From positions 1-64,000 of the forward strand of contig NZ_JANCTC010000008.1 in the NCBI RefSeq assembly GCF_024297145.1: DNA of 64,000 nt, in the 5' to 3' direction. Positions 27,319 through 36,100 of the stretch are shown here, piece after piece; within the stretch, counting starts at the first letter, position 1; each line of letters begins with the position of its first letter. The DNA comes from Mesorhizobium sp. LMG 17147 (GTDB taxonomy: Bacteria; Pseudomonadota; Alphaproteobacteria; Rhizobiales; Rhizobiaceae). The notes below the pieces were generated by a model, which saw only the letters and a program-made list of their open reading frames with translations, ran no database searches and had not been told where the DNA came from. Position numbers and translations under genes: made by a program.

Positions 27319-28467
27319 TCAGCGCAAGCGCCTTGCAGCGTCATCGGCAGACGCCGACTGTTGCGCTGCATCACCGGTCAGCTTGACTTTCAGATTCTCG
27401 GTCATGAACTGCGTGCCGGCGGCGACGACCACGTCACCCGGCTTCAGCCCATCGGCGACACTGACGCCGTCGGGGGTGAAGGCGGCGACCTTGACCGGAT
27501 GCGCATGGACGGTCCCGCCATTGCGGTCGACGGTCCAGACGATCGATTGGCTGTCCTTTTGCGCCAACGCGGCCAGCGGGATCGACACCAGCTGCTGCCG
27601 GTTGTCCGCCGCGGCTTCGATGGAGGCGGTCATGCCTAGCAGCACGCGAGGATCGTTGGGCAGGCTGACGCGAACGGCAAAGGTGCGCGACTGCGGATCG
27701 GCGCTGCCGGCGACTTCGCGGACCTTGCCGTCGAGCGTCAGCGCCTCATCGGACCAGAAGCCAGCCTTGACAGTCTTGCCCGGCTTGAATTCGGCGATAT
27801 CGGTTTCGGGAACAGCGATCAGGACTTCCTTCTCGCCGTCGATGGCAACGGTCACCACCGGCGTGCCGGAGCCGACCACCTGGCCGACATCGGCGGCAAC
27901 GGCGGTGACGATGCCGTTCTTGTCCGCCTTGAGATCGGTATAGCGGACCTGGTTCTGCGCCTGGGCAAGCTGCGAGCGGGCGGAGTCTCGCGTGGCGACC
28001 GCCTGATTATAGGCGAGCGTCGCCTGCTCGAGCTGCGACTTCGGCGCGAAATTCTTGGCGTAGAGCTGTTCGGCGCGCTTGCGCGTAAGCTCGACTGTCT
28101 CGACCTGACGGTCGGCGGCATCGAGGCTGGCCTGAGCGCTTCTCACCGAAAGCTCGTAGTCGGTGGGATCGATGCGGGCGAGAACGTCGCCGGGCTTGAC
28201 GCGGTCACCGATGTCGACAAGGCGCTCGGTGATCTTGCCGTTGATGCGAAAGCCGAGATTCATCTCGGTGCGGGCACGCACCGATCCGGAATAGGAAAGC
28301 TGACGAGTATCGCTCGCCTTGGCGATCTCGACCACCTTGACCGGGCGGATGATCTCGGTGACCTCGGCTTTCTCCTGCGAGCAGCCGGCGAGGCCGAGAG
28401 CGGCAACGACAATCAGTGCCAGGCCTGCGGCCGGTCGCCTGTAGGTGATGGACTTGGACAAAGACAC
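27319..28467 (-). CDS. RND efflux periplasmic adaptor lipoprotein
   Basis: A 382-residue HlyD/AcrA-type membrane-fusion protein. The N terminus carries a lipoprotein signal peptide with lipobox LAGC near residue 23. Family segments include the barrel-sandwich stretch GRINGKITERLVDIGDRVKPGDVLARID-like region, a coiled-coil hairpin around residues 100-160, and a C-terminal beta-barrel. GTG 28467 is chosen because it puts the signal peptide at the start and has GGGAG upstream. It bridges the RND pump and the outer-membrane channel. Confidence 0.88.
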   Translation of the reverse strand: MSLSKSITYRRPAAGLALIVVAALGLAGCSQEKAEVTEIIRPVKVVEIAKASDTRQLSYSGSVRARTEMNLGFRINGKITERLVDIGDRVKPGDVLARIDPTDYELSVRSAQASLDAADRQVETVELTRKRAEQLYAKNFAPKSQLEQATLAYNQAVATRDSARSQLAQAQNQVRYTDLKADKNGIVTAVAADVGQVVGSGTPVVTVAIDGEKEVLIAVPETDIAEFKPGKTVKAGFWSDEALTLDGKVREVAGSADPQSRTFAVRVSLPNDPRVLLGMTASIEAAADNRQQLVSIPLAALAQKDSQSIVWTVDRNGGTVHAHPVKVAAFTPDGVSVADGLKPGDVVVAAGTQFMTENLKVKLTGDAAQQSASADDAARRLR

Positions 28468-28529
28468 TTTTCGTACTCCCGAACTGTGGGGATGAATTGC
28501 CGACGTCACCGCCCGACGGGCGGCAGCGG

Positions 28530-29138
28530 TCATTTCTTCAAGGCTCTGATGGCGAACTCGGTAAGCTCGTCCGGCGTCGCCCGGTTCTTCTTGGCGAGGC
28601 ATTGGGCCATCATCTGCGGATGGCAGAGGCTGATAATGGCAGCGCCGAAGCACCGGGACGCGATCACCGGATCCTGATCGACGAACTCGCCGGTGGCGAT
28701 GCCCTCGCGGATCACTTCCGCGACCAGTTCGTGGATGCTGTCGATGTGCTTTTCGATGACGTGCCAGTCGCGCTCGATGGCGACGATGACCATCTCGTGC
28801 ACCTTCTCCTGGTCGATCATGGTCTCGAGCGTCCACTGATAGTGCGTATGCACATAGCGGCGGAGCTTTTCGCTGGCGGTGCCGGGGCTATGGCAGGCTT
28901 CGTAGGTCAACCGGTAGCAGGTCTCGAGCATACGGCCGCAAACCGCCTGGTGGATTTCCACCTTGGAGGCGAAGAAGCGATAGATGTTGGCGGTCGACAT
29001 GCCGAGTTCGCGCGCTATGTCGGCGACGTTGGTCTTGCCGTAGCCGTAGTGGCGGAACAATCGCTCCGCGCAATCCAGGATGCGCGTGACATTTTCCTGG
29101 CGGGCGGAATCGGCGGTGGCGTCTAGGGTTTCAAGCAT
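28530..29138 (-). CDS. TetR-family repressor of the efflux operon
   Basis: A 202-residue TetR regulator. The N-terminal helix-turn-helix covers about residues 17-60 (DCAERLFRHYGYGKTNVADIARELGMSTANIYRFF split across the motif). The C-terminal domain is the ligand-binding part with a conserved CGRMLETCYRL segment. It lies directly upstream of the adaptor and RND genes on the same strand, and a 40-base dyad at 29151-29190 is right before its start. Repression of the whole operon, relieved by pump substrates, is inferred. Confidence 0.88.
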   Translation of the reverse strand: MLETLDATADSARQENVTRILDCAERLFRHYGYGKTNVADIARELGMSTANIYRFFASKVEIHQAVCGRMLETCYRLTYEACHSPGTASEKLRRYVHTHYQWTLETMIDQEKVHEMVIVAIERDWHVIEKHIDSIHELVAEVIREGIATGEFVDQDPVIASRCFGAAIISLCHPQMMAQCLAKKNRATPDELTEFAIRALKK

Positions 29139-29150
29139 CTCGTTGGCCAA

Positions 29151-29190
29151 ATTTACGACTGACGAATTTAGAATTTCGTCACTCGTAAAT
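29151..29190. promoter_or_regulatory. TetR-type operator dyad upstream of the efflux operon
   Basis: The arms ATTTACGACTGACGAA and TTCGTCACTCGTAAAT form a near-perfect inverted repeat with one mismatch around a short centre. It lies 13 bases upstream of the tetR start, so binding would block transcription of tetR, the adaptor and the RND pump together. Confidence 0.75.
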
Positions 29191-29376
29191 TGAAAACCGT
29201 CACCTGTCAAGGCACGATTTTGGTCGCTGATGACAGATGGTGACATCTCTGGACGGAGTTGGCCCATCAAACGCATGTGGTTCACGCCGGGCGCCTGCAA
29301 CGCCGCCCCGTGTTTTTTGACGCAAAGGAATTTGAAATGATGCTTTCCGAAAAACGGTTCTGTTTCGGATCGGGCG

Positions 29377-31017
29377 TTAAGGCTGCTTTGCCATCTCCCG
29401 CAGCCGGAACTTCTGGATCTTGCCTGTCGAAGTCTTCGGGATCTCCGCGAAGATCACCGCTTTCGGCACTTTGAAGCGGGCGAGCAGCGCGCGGCAGTGC
29501 TCGATGATTTCGGCCTCAGTCGCCGCCTTGCCCGGCTTCAGCTCGACATAGGCGACGGGCACCTCGCCCCATTTGTCGTCGGATCGGGCGACAACGCCGC
29601 AGGAAGCCACGGCGGGATGCTTGTAGAGCGCCTCCTCGACCTCGATCGAGGAGATGTTCTCGCCGCCGGAGATGATGATGTCCTTGGAACGGTCCTTGAG
29701 CTGGATGTAGCCGTCCGGATGCATGACGCCGAGGTCGCCCGAATGGAACCAGCCGCCGGCAAAGGCCTCGTCGCTCGCCTTGCGGTTCTTGAGATAGCCT
29801 TTCATGACGATGTTGCCGCGGAACATCACCTCGCCGATGGTCTCGCCGTCGGCCGGCGTCTCTTGCATCGTCTGCGGGTCCATCACCGTCAGGCCTTCGA
29901 GCGCGGCGTAGCGCACGCCCTGCCTCGCCTTCTTCGCCGCCCTCGCCCCCTTCTCCAGCCGGTCCCACTCGCCATGCCATTCGTTGACGACGGCCGGGCC
30001 GTAGGTCTCGGTCAGGCCGTAGAGATGGGTGACGGCAAAGCCCGCATCGGCCATGCCCGACAGCACCGCCTCAGGCGGCGGCGCCGCGGCGGTGTTGAAG
30101 GTGACGGTCTGCGGAAACTGCCGCTTGTCCTCGTCCCTGGCGTTGATCAGCACCGACATCACCACCGGCGCGCCACACAGATGGGTGACGCCGTGATCGG
30201 CGATGGCGTCGTAGATCGGCTTCGGCCGCACCCAGCGCAGGCAGACATGGGTGCCAGCCTGCACGGCAAGCGTCCAGGGAAAGCACCAGCCGTTGCAATG
30301 GAACATCGGCAGCGTCCACAGATAGACCGGGTGCTTGCCCATGCCGGCATGGATGGTGTTGGCATAGGCCATCAGTGCCGCGCCGCGATGGTGACAGACG
30401 ACGCCCTTCGGATTGCCTGTCGTGCCGGAGGTGTAGTTGAGCGAGATGGCATCCCATTCGTCGTCCGGCATCGACCAGGCGAAATCCTCGTCGCCGTCGG
30501 CGACAAACGCCTCATAGTCCAGCGTGCCGATCCGTTCCCCCTTGGGATAGGGCGCATCGGCGGCATAGTCGGGATCGTCGTAATCGATCAGCAGCGGCCT
30601 GACCTTGGCCAGCGTCAGCGCTTTCCGGACCACGCCGGCGAATTCGCGGTCGACGATCAGCACCTTGCTTTCGGCGTGATCGAGCTGGAAGGCAATGACG
30701 GCGGCGTCGAGGCGGGTGTTGAGCGAGTGCAGCACCGCCTTGGTCATCGGCACGCCGAAATGCGCTTCCAGCATCGGCGGTGTGTTGGACAACATGACGG
30801 TAACGGTGTCGCCCTTGCCGATGCCGCGCTTAGAAAGGGCCGAGGCAAGCCTCAGCGAGCGTTTCCAGAAATCGCGATAAGTCGTGCGCCGGCGGCCATG
30901 AATGATGGCGACCTGGTCGGGAAAGGTTTTTGCCGCCCGCTCGAAATAGGTGAGCGGCGTCAGCGGCTGATGGTTGGCCGGGTTCCTGTCGAGATCCTGT
31001 TCGTAGGGATTGCCCAT
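29377..31017 (-). CDS. AMP-forming acyl-CoA synthetase
   Basis: A 546-residue member of the AMP-binding enzyme family. The phosphate-binding loop YTSGTTGNPKGV is near residue 187, the GLTETYGP segment is near 340, and the C-terminal catalytic Lys motif KTSTGKIQK is near residue 535. It activates a carboxylic acid to its CoA thioester using ATP. The closest named relatives are medium-chain or dimethylsulfoniopropionate/methylmercaptopropionate-like acyl-CoA ligases; substrate is not clear. No partner genes such as dehydrogenase or hydratase are adjacent. Confidence 0.88.
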   Translation of the reverse strand: MGNPYEQDLDRNPANHQPLTPLTYFERAAKTFPDQVAIIHGRRRTTYRDFWKRSLRLASALSKRGIGKGDTVTVMLSNTPPMLEAHFGVPMTKAVLHSLNTRLDAAVIAFQLDHAESKVLIVDREFAGVVRKALTLAKVRPLLIDYDDPDYAADAPYPKGERIGTLDYEAFVADGDEDFAWSMPDDEWDAISLNYTSGTTGNPKGVVCHHRGAALMAYANTIHAGMGKHPVYLWTLPMFHCNGWCFPWTLAVQAGTHVCLRWVRPKPIYDAIADHGVTHLCGAPVVMSVLINARDEDKRQFPQTVTFNTAAAPPPEAVLSGMADAGFAVTHLYGLTETYGPAVVNEWHGEWDRLEKGARAAKKARQGVRYAALEGLTVMDPQTMQETPADGETIGEVMFRGNIVMKGYLKNRKASDEAFAGGWFHSGDLGVMHPDGYIQLKDRSKDIIISGGENISSIEVEEALYKHPAVASCGVVARSDDKWGEVPVAYVELKPGKAATEAEIIEHCRALLARFKVPKAVIFAEIPKTSTGKIQKFRLREMAKQP

Positions 31018-31090
31018 CCCGTCCTCCGAATGTCTGGTCGCGCCTTCTTACCACCAGATCCTGTGCGCGTAGTGGATTCGTGCACCGCCG

Positions 31091-31435
31091 TCACACACTT
31101 CGCCTATTAGTTGGGACGCCCTCCCCGCCCTCACCCTCCGGCCATAAAGCATCGATGTCCCGATGCCCTTCCACGATATTCGCCACTTCGAAAAAGTCGC
31201 CATTATAGCGGAAGAAAATCACGTATCCCCTGAAAGCGAAACTTCGGACGTCCGGCCGGAGTTCGGGACGAGCACGACCGATCGTCGCCGGCAAGCTCGC
31301 CAGATCACGGCATTTCTGGCGCAGAGCATCCACAAAACGCCCGCCAATCGACAGGCTGCCGCTTTCACAAGTGATGTATTCAAGGATGTTGACCAAATCT
31401 GCTTGTACCGACGGCAACATGCGCAGCCTTGGCAC
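31091..31435 (-). CDS. ParE/RelE-family toxin
   Basis: A 114-residue toxin of the ParE/RelE superfamily starting at GTG 31435. The family pattern is clear: PSVQADLVNILEYI at the N terminus, RPELRPDVRSF in the middle, and FRYNGDFFEVANIVEGHRDI at the end. The C-terminal tail after about residue 100 is longer than usual and low in complexity. It starts two bases after the antitoxin gene ends, as expected for a toxin-antitoxin operon. ParE-type toxins poison gyrase, but the target here is not shown. Confidence 0.85.
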   Translation of the reverse strand: MPRLRMLPSVQADLVNILEYITCESGSLSIGGRFVDALRQKCRDLASLPATIGRARPELRPDVRSFAFRGYVIFFRYNGDFFEVANIVEGHRDIDALWPEGEGGEGVPTNRRSV

Positions 31436-31437
31436 TC

Positions 31438-31683
31438 CTAAAAGCCTTCCCTTGCAAGCTGCTTGGCCTTGGCTTCCAGGGCGGCGTCAATATCCTGCTC
31501 TGTGGCTTCGCCGCCTTCAGCAAACGACGTGTCCACCATGGCACGGAGGGCCTTCAGCTTTTCCTCACGCTCTTCGACAAGGCGCAGGCCCTCGCGCACG
31601 ACTTCGCTGGCAGAACCGTAGCGGCCGTGCTTGACGATGTTGGAAACAAAGGTTTCCCAACGCTCTCCCAATGATACGTTCAT
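31438..31683 (-). CDS. ParD/CopG-type antitoxin
   Basis: An 81-residue antitoxin. The N terminus MNVSLGERWETFVSNIV is a ribbon-helix-helix DNA-binding fold, and SASEVVREGLRLVEERE is the typical ParD continuation. The C-terminal half wraps the toxin in this family. The ATG at 31683 has AGGAGG upstream, so the longer in-frame extension is not used. It likely represses its own promoter at 31706-31734. Confidence 0.88.
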   Translation of the reverse strand: MNVSLGERWETFVSNIVKHGRYGSASEVVREGLRLVEEREEKLKALRAMVDTSFAEGGEATEQDIDAALEAKAKQLAREGF

Positions 31684-31705
31684 TGTCAGACCTCCTGATC
31701 GGTTT

Positions 31706-31734
31706 ATTGTACCGAGATAACAATAAATGCGCAA
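31706..31734 (-). promoter_or_regulatory. predicted promoter of the toxin-antitoxin operon
   Basis: On the minus strand TTGCGC (31734-31729) and TACAAT (31711-31706) are 17 bases apart, a good sigma-70 arrangement. The start would fall about 15 bases before the AGGAGG site of the antitoxin. The -10 box overlaps a GGT...ACC symmetric stretch that may bind the antitoxin. Confidence 0.55.
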
Positions 31735-31828
31735 TTACTGGCATGCAGAATGCTAGGTGTCGAACTAGGTGCGCAGCCTGAGTTTGACTTTTGTCGAGAG
31801 CCGTGAATAATGTCAGCGAGGAGATGGC

Positions 31829-32794
31829 ATGGCGATCCGACCGGCAGAACAGCTTATCCACAAGGCCGCCTGGCTTTACTACGCACACGGCTTGCGCCAG
31901 GACCAGGTGGCCAGCCAGCTCAAGATTTCGCGTGCCTCGGTGGCGATGTATCTGCGCAAGGCGCGCGAGACCGGCATCGTCAACATCTCGACCTCGACCC
32001 AGCTTTTCACCGACGACGTGCTGGCGCGCGAGCTGGAAGACGCGCTGAAGCTCGACGCCGTCTGGATCGCGCCGGAAAACGGCTATGTCGCCGACCCGTC
32101 CACCGACATCGCGGTACTTGCGGCAAGCGTCTTTCTCGAGCTGGTCAGGAAGGGCGACCGCATCGGCGTCGCCTGGGGGCGGACCATCTACACCATCGCC
32201 GACATCATGTCCTATGCCGATCTGCAGGACGTCACCGTGGTGCAGCTCTGCGGCAATCTGGGCGCCCCCTATTCGTACCGGCCGGACCAATGCACCATGG
32301 AGATCGCCCGCCGGCTCAACGCCAAGGGACTGAATTTTTACGCGCCGCTGGTGCTGACGACAGAAGAACTGGCACGCGGCCTGCGCGCCGAGCCGGTGAT
32401 CCGCGAGCAGTTGTCGGGCATCGGTGACTGCAACCTGGCGCTATACTCGGTCGGCTCAGTGGATACCGACAGCCATCTGGTCAAATGCGGCGCGCTGACG
32501 CCAAGCGAAATGGCTGCATTGCGCAAGGCGGGTGCGGCCGGCGTCATTGCCGGGCAAATCATCGACGCCCAGGGCCAGGCGCTCGACTGCAGCTACAACC
32601 GCCGGCTGATTTCGGCGGAGCTGTCATCGCTGCGCCAGATCGAAAAGCGCCTTGTGGTGGTGCAGGAGGAGAGCAAGTTCGAACCGCTCGTCGCGGCGAT
32701 CGCCGGCGGGCTCTGCACTCATCTCGTCGTCGGCGCGCGCATGGCACGACGGCTGCTCGACCATGCCGGAGCGGCAGCAGAAAAGGTCGCCTGA
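31829..32794 (+). CDS. SorC-family sugar-responsive transcriptional regulator
   Basis: A 321-residue SorC/DeoR-like regulator. The helix-turn-helix lies at about residues 22-50 (LRQDQVASQLKISRASVAMYL). The C-terminal sugar-phosphate-binding domain has GVAWGRTIY near 110 and the family's GIGDCNLALYSVGSVD segment near 195. GAGGAG precedes the ATG. It is 81 bases upstream of the aldolase-dehydrogenase gene. It is probably the controller of region 4, sensing a phosphorylated intermediate; this is inferred from position. It is a paralogue of the eryD-type regulator at 57790. Confidence 0.88.
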   Translation: MAIRPAEQLIHKAAWLYYAHGLRQDQVASQLKISRASVAMYLRKARETGIVNISTSTQLFTDDVLARELEDALKLDAVWIAPENGYVADPSTDIAVLAASVFLELVRKGDRIGVAWGRTIYTIADIMSYADLQDVTVVQLCGNLGAPYSYRPDQCTMEIARRLNAKGLNFYAPLVLTTEELARGLRAEPVIREQLSGIGDCNLALYSVGSVDTDSHLVKCGALTPSEMAALRKAGAAGVIAGQIIDAQGQALDCSYNRRLISAELSSLRQIEKRLVVVQEESKFEPLVAAIAGGLCTHLVVGARMARRLLDHAGAAAEKVA

Positions 32795-32875
32795 TAGTTA
32801 ATTCCAGCCGGTGCGTTGTCATCAAAGCGTCGCGGCATTCCTGTTCACAACAAAGAGAAATCGGACGAAGCTGAC

Positions 32876-34930
32876 ATGAAGAACCTGTGGAATGACGGCG
32901 AGGCGGAGAAGCTGGTCGCCGACTATGCAAAGAAGGGTGTGGCCCGCGACCTGGCGTTGCGCGTCTACACGACCAGGCTGCTGGGCAGCGAGCCGCGGCT
33001 CGTCCTGCATGGCGGCGGCAACACCTCGTGCAAGACCAAGGCCACCGATCTTGTCGGTGACGAGTGGGACGTGCTCTGCGTCAAGGGCAGCGGCTGGGAC
33101 ATGGGCGTCATCGAGCCGCAGGGCCTGCCGGCGGTCAAGCTCGGCGCGCTGTTGAAGGCGCGGTCGCTGAAGAAGCTCTCCGACGAGGACATGGTCGCGC
33201 TGCAGCGGGCGAACCTCATCGATCCGTCCTCGCCAAATCCATCGGTCGAGACGCTGCTGCACGCCTTTCTGCCGCACAAATTCGTCGACCACACGCATTC
33301 GACCGCAATCCTCGCCATCGTCGACCAGGAGGACAGCGAGGCGCTGAGCCGCAAGGTGTTCGGCGAAAAGATGGGCTTTGTGCCTTACATCATGCCGGGC
33401 TTCGATTTGGCGAAGGCGGCCGCCGATGTTTTCGACGCCGATCCGACGGTCGAAGGCCTGATCCTCGACAAGCATGGCATTTTCACCTTCGGCGACGATG
33501 CCAAACAGGCCTATGACCGGATGATCCATTATGTGAACGTCGCCGAGGATTTCATCGCCAGCCACGGCAAGCCGCGCACCGAAAAAGTGGCACTGCCGGC
33601 CAGGCTGGCCAAGCCCGCGGAGATTGCGCCGATGCTGCGCGGCGCGGTGGCGGTGGCGCGCGGCGAAGGCCGCTTCGACCGCATGATCAGCGATTTCCGC
33701 ACCTCGGATGCGATCGTCGACTTCATCAATTCGGCAAAGATCGCCGACTACGCCGGGCGGGGCGTGTCGACACCCGACCTGTCGATCCGCATCAAGACCG
33801 GACCGATGGCACTACCGGCGCCCGACGCTGACAAGGTCGGTGACTACAAGTCCGTCATCCGCCAGCACGTCGAGAAATTCGCCAAGGACTATCGCGCCTA
33901 TTTCGAAACCAATGATGCGCTCGACGACGTGAAGCGCACCATGCTCGACCCGATGCCGCGGCTGACGCTGGTGCCCGGCCTCGGCATGTTCGGCCACGGC
34001 CGCACGCTCAAGGACGCGAAGATCGCCTCCGACGTCGGCGAAATGTGGATCGAGGCGGTGCGCGGCGCCGAAGCCGTCGGTGACTTCCGCCCGCTCTCCA
34101 AAGCCGACCTGTTCCCGCTCGAATACTGGTCGCTGGAACAGGCCAAACTCGCCTCCAACAAGCCGAAGCCGCTGACCGGCCAGGTGATGCTGGTCACCGG
34201 CGGCGCCGGCGCGATCGGTGCTGCCACGGCAAAGCTGTTCGCCGATAACGGTGCCCATGCCGTCGTCGTTGATCTCGATGCGTCAAGGGCTGCCGAGGCG
34301 GCAAAAAAAGCCGGCAACAATTCGATCGGCATTGGGGCCGACATCACCGATCCGGCGCAGATGCGCGCTGCGTTCGACAAGGCGGTCGACATCTACGGCG
34401 GCCTCGACATTCTCGTCTCGAATGCCGGTGCCGCCTGGGAGGGCCGGATCGGCGAGCTCGACGACGCCACCTTGCGCAAGAGTTTCGAACTCAATTTCTT
34501 CGCCCACCAGTCGGCGGCGCAGAATGCCGTGCGCATCATGCTCGAACAGGGCACCGGCGGCGTGCTGTTGTTCAATACCTCCAAGCAGGCGGTCAATCCG
34601 GGGCCGAAGTTCGGCGCTTACGGCATTCCCAAGGCGGCAACGCTGTTTTTGTCCAGGCAATATGCGCTCGACTACGGCGTGCATGGCATCCGCTCCAATG
34701 CCGTCAACGCCGACCGCATCCGTTCGGGGCTGTTGACCGACGCCATGATCGCCAGCCGCTCGGGCGCACGCGGCGTGTCGGAGAAGGAGTATATGTCCGG
34801 CAACCTGCTCGGGCAGGAAGTGACGGCCGAAGACGTCGCCCAGGCCTTTCTGCATCAAGCGCTGGCCGAGCGGACAACCGCCGATGTGACGACGGTCGAC
34901 GGCGGCAACATCGCGGCGGCGTTGAGGTAG
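32876..34930 (+). CDS. bifunctional class II aldolase/short-chain dehydrogenase
   Basis: A 684-residue fusion. Residues about 1-400 form a class II aldolase with zinc-ligand motif HTHSTAIL near residue 140 and LDKHGIFTF near 200. Residues about 435-684 are a short-chain dehydrogenase with TGGAGAIG near 440, the catalytic Ser in NTSKQ, and YGIPK near 583. Related proteins cleave rhamnulose-1-phosphate. Here mtnK and mtnA are near, so the aldolase substrate may be a 5-modified ribulose-1-phosphate, giving dihydroxyacetone phosphate plus an aldehyde that the dehydrogenase half converts. Start ATG 32876 is chosen because the product aligns there. Confidence 0.85.
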   Translation: MKNLWNDGEAEKLVADYAKKGVARDLALRVYTTRLLGSEPRLVLHGGGNTSCKTKATDLVGDEWDVLCVKGSGWDMGVIEPQGLPAVKLGALLKARSLKKLSDEDMVALQRANLIDPSSPNPSVETLLHAFLPHKFVDHTHSTAILAIVDQEDSEALSRKVFGEKMGFVPYIMPGFDLAKAAADVFDADPTVEGLILDKHGIFTFGDDAKQAYDRMIHYVNVAEDFIASHGKPRTEKVALPARLAKPAEIAPMLRGAVAVARGEGRFDRMISDFRTSDAIVDFINSAKIADYAGRGVSTPDLSIRIKTGPMALPAPDADKVGDYKSVIRQHVEKFAKDYRAYFETNDALDDVKRTMLDPMPRLTLVPGLGMFGHGRTLKDAKIASDVGEMWIEAVRGAEAVGDFRPLSKADLFPLEYWSLEQAKLASNKPKPLTGQVMLVTGGAGAIGAATAKLFADNGAHAVVVDLDASRAAEAAKKAGNNSIGIGADITDPAQMRAAFDKAVDIYGGLDILVSNAGAAWEGRIGELDDATLRKSFELNFFAHQSAAQNAVRIMLEQGTGGVLLFNTSKQAVNPGPKFGAYGIPKAATLFLSRQYALDYGVHGIRSNAVNADRIRSGLLTDAMIASRSGARGVSEKEYMSGNLLGQEVTAEDVAQAFLHQALAERTTADVTTVDGGNIAAALR

Positions 34931-34951
34931 ATCTAAACACCGGGCCAACAA

Positions 34952-34979
34952 AAAAGAGCGGCCCGCGAGCCGCTCTTTT
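34952..34979. terminator. bidirectional rho-independent terminator
   Basis: AAGAGCGGC and GCCGCTCTT arms around a short CCGCGA loop, with A-tract on the left and T-tract on the right. It works for both the aldolase-dehydrogenase gene and the convergent binding-protein gene. Confidence 0.9.
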
Positions 34980-34999
34980 CCTTTGCCGATAGCGAAAGA

Positions 35000-36055
35000 C
35001 TACTTCGCGTTCGGGTTCGGCATCCAGGCCGGCATCGCGACATCGGCATGGGCGAATTGCGGCAGCTTGGCCGAGAGGTCCTCCATGTTCTTGATGTCCT
35101 TGTCGATCAGATCCTTCTGAGTGATCAGCGTCGGCGGCACGATGACGTTGTGGCCGGGATCTTCACCGGCCAACAGCTGCGCCAGGGCACGCACCGAGAC
35201 CTGGCCGACGACGGCCGGGTTGGTGGCGGCGGTTGCCGCCCAGGCGCTGTCCGGCTCGCGCATCGCGGCGATGTCCGAGGTAGAGATGTCGGCCGAATAG
35301 ATCTTGATGTCCTTGTTCAACCCGGCCTCGTCGACGGCGATCTTCACGCCTTTGGCGAATTCGTCATAGGGCGCGAACATCACCTTGATGTCGGGATGAG
35401 CCGACAACACCGAGCGAGCCTGGTTGGCGACCGAATTGGCGATCGGATTGTCGAGCGTGCCGAACACGGCGACTTCGTTGATGCCCGAATATTTCTTCTT
35501 GAATTCGACCCAGGTCTCGTTGCGGCGGTCGAGTGGGGCGATGCCGGCGACATAGACATAGCCGGCCTTCCAGCTCTCGCCATTGTCTTTGACCGCCTGT
35601 TCGAGCGCCAGGCGCGCGAGGTCGCGGTCGGATTGCTCGATCTGCGGGATCTTGGGGTTTTCGACATTGACGTCGAAGGCGACGACCTTGATGCCGGCAT
35701 CGACCGCGCGCTGGGCGGCGTCCTTCATCGATTCCGTCAGTCCGTGCTGGATGATGATGCCCTGGACGCCGAGCGCGATAGCCTGGTCGACCATGTCGGC
35801 CTGAAGCGCTGCGTCCTGGCGACTGTCGAGCACGCGCAGGTCGACGCCGAGCGCCTTGGCCTGCGCCTCGACGCCGGACAAATACGCCTGGAAGAAGTCG
35901 CCGGTCGAGAGATAGCGGACCAGCGCTATCTTGACGGCGCCCGGCTTGTCGAACGGCGCTGGCCGATCCTGCGCCATCGCTGGCAACTGCATCAGCAATG
36001 TTGCGCCGGCAAGCCCGAGCGCTGCCTTCCCCAAAAGTCTTCTTGTGATGTTCAC
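35000..36055 (-). CDS. ribose-type ABC transporter periplasmic binding protein
   Basis: A 351-residue periplasmic binding protein of the RbsB/XylF-like family (Pfam Peripla_BP_4 style). The start is GTG 36055 with GGAGG upstream. The N terminus NITRRLLGKAALGLAG looks like a Tat-type signal with twin arginines, followed by an AMA-Q cleavage region. Binding-domain segments include GVQGIIIQHG near 110 and DVNVENPK near 135. It is the third gene of a minus-strand importer operon (ATPase, permease, binding protein). Substrate is inferred to be a 5-modified ribose from the neighbouring mtnK and mtnA. Confidence 0.88.
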   Translation of the reverse strand: MNITRRLLGKAALGLAGATLLMQLPAMAQDRPAPFDKPGAVKIALVRYLSTGDFFQAYLSGVEAQAKALGVDLRVLDSRQDAALQADMVDQAIALGVQGIIIQHGLTESMKDAAQRAVDAGIKVVAFDVNVENPKIPQIEQSDRDLARLALEQAVKDNGESWKAGYVYVAGIAPLDRRNETWVEFKKKYSGINEVAVFGTLDNPIANSVANQARSVLSAHPDIKVMFAPYDEFAKGVKIAVDEAGLNKDIKIYSADISTSDIAAMREPDSAWAATAATNPAVVGQVSVRALAQLLAGEDPGHNVIVPPTLITQKDLIDKDIKNMEDLSAKLPQFAHADVAMPAWMPNPNAK

Positions 36056-36100
36056 GTCGCTTCCTCCACTTGTTGAATCCAAAATGTAACCGGTCGAAAC

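Noticed and set aside
32876..34930. Rhamnose catabolic enzyme (RhaD)
   Set aside because: The family includes rhamnulose-1-phosphate aldolases, but there is no rhamnose isomerase, kinase or mutarotase gene nearby; mtnK and mtnA point to a different substrate.
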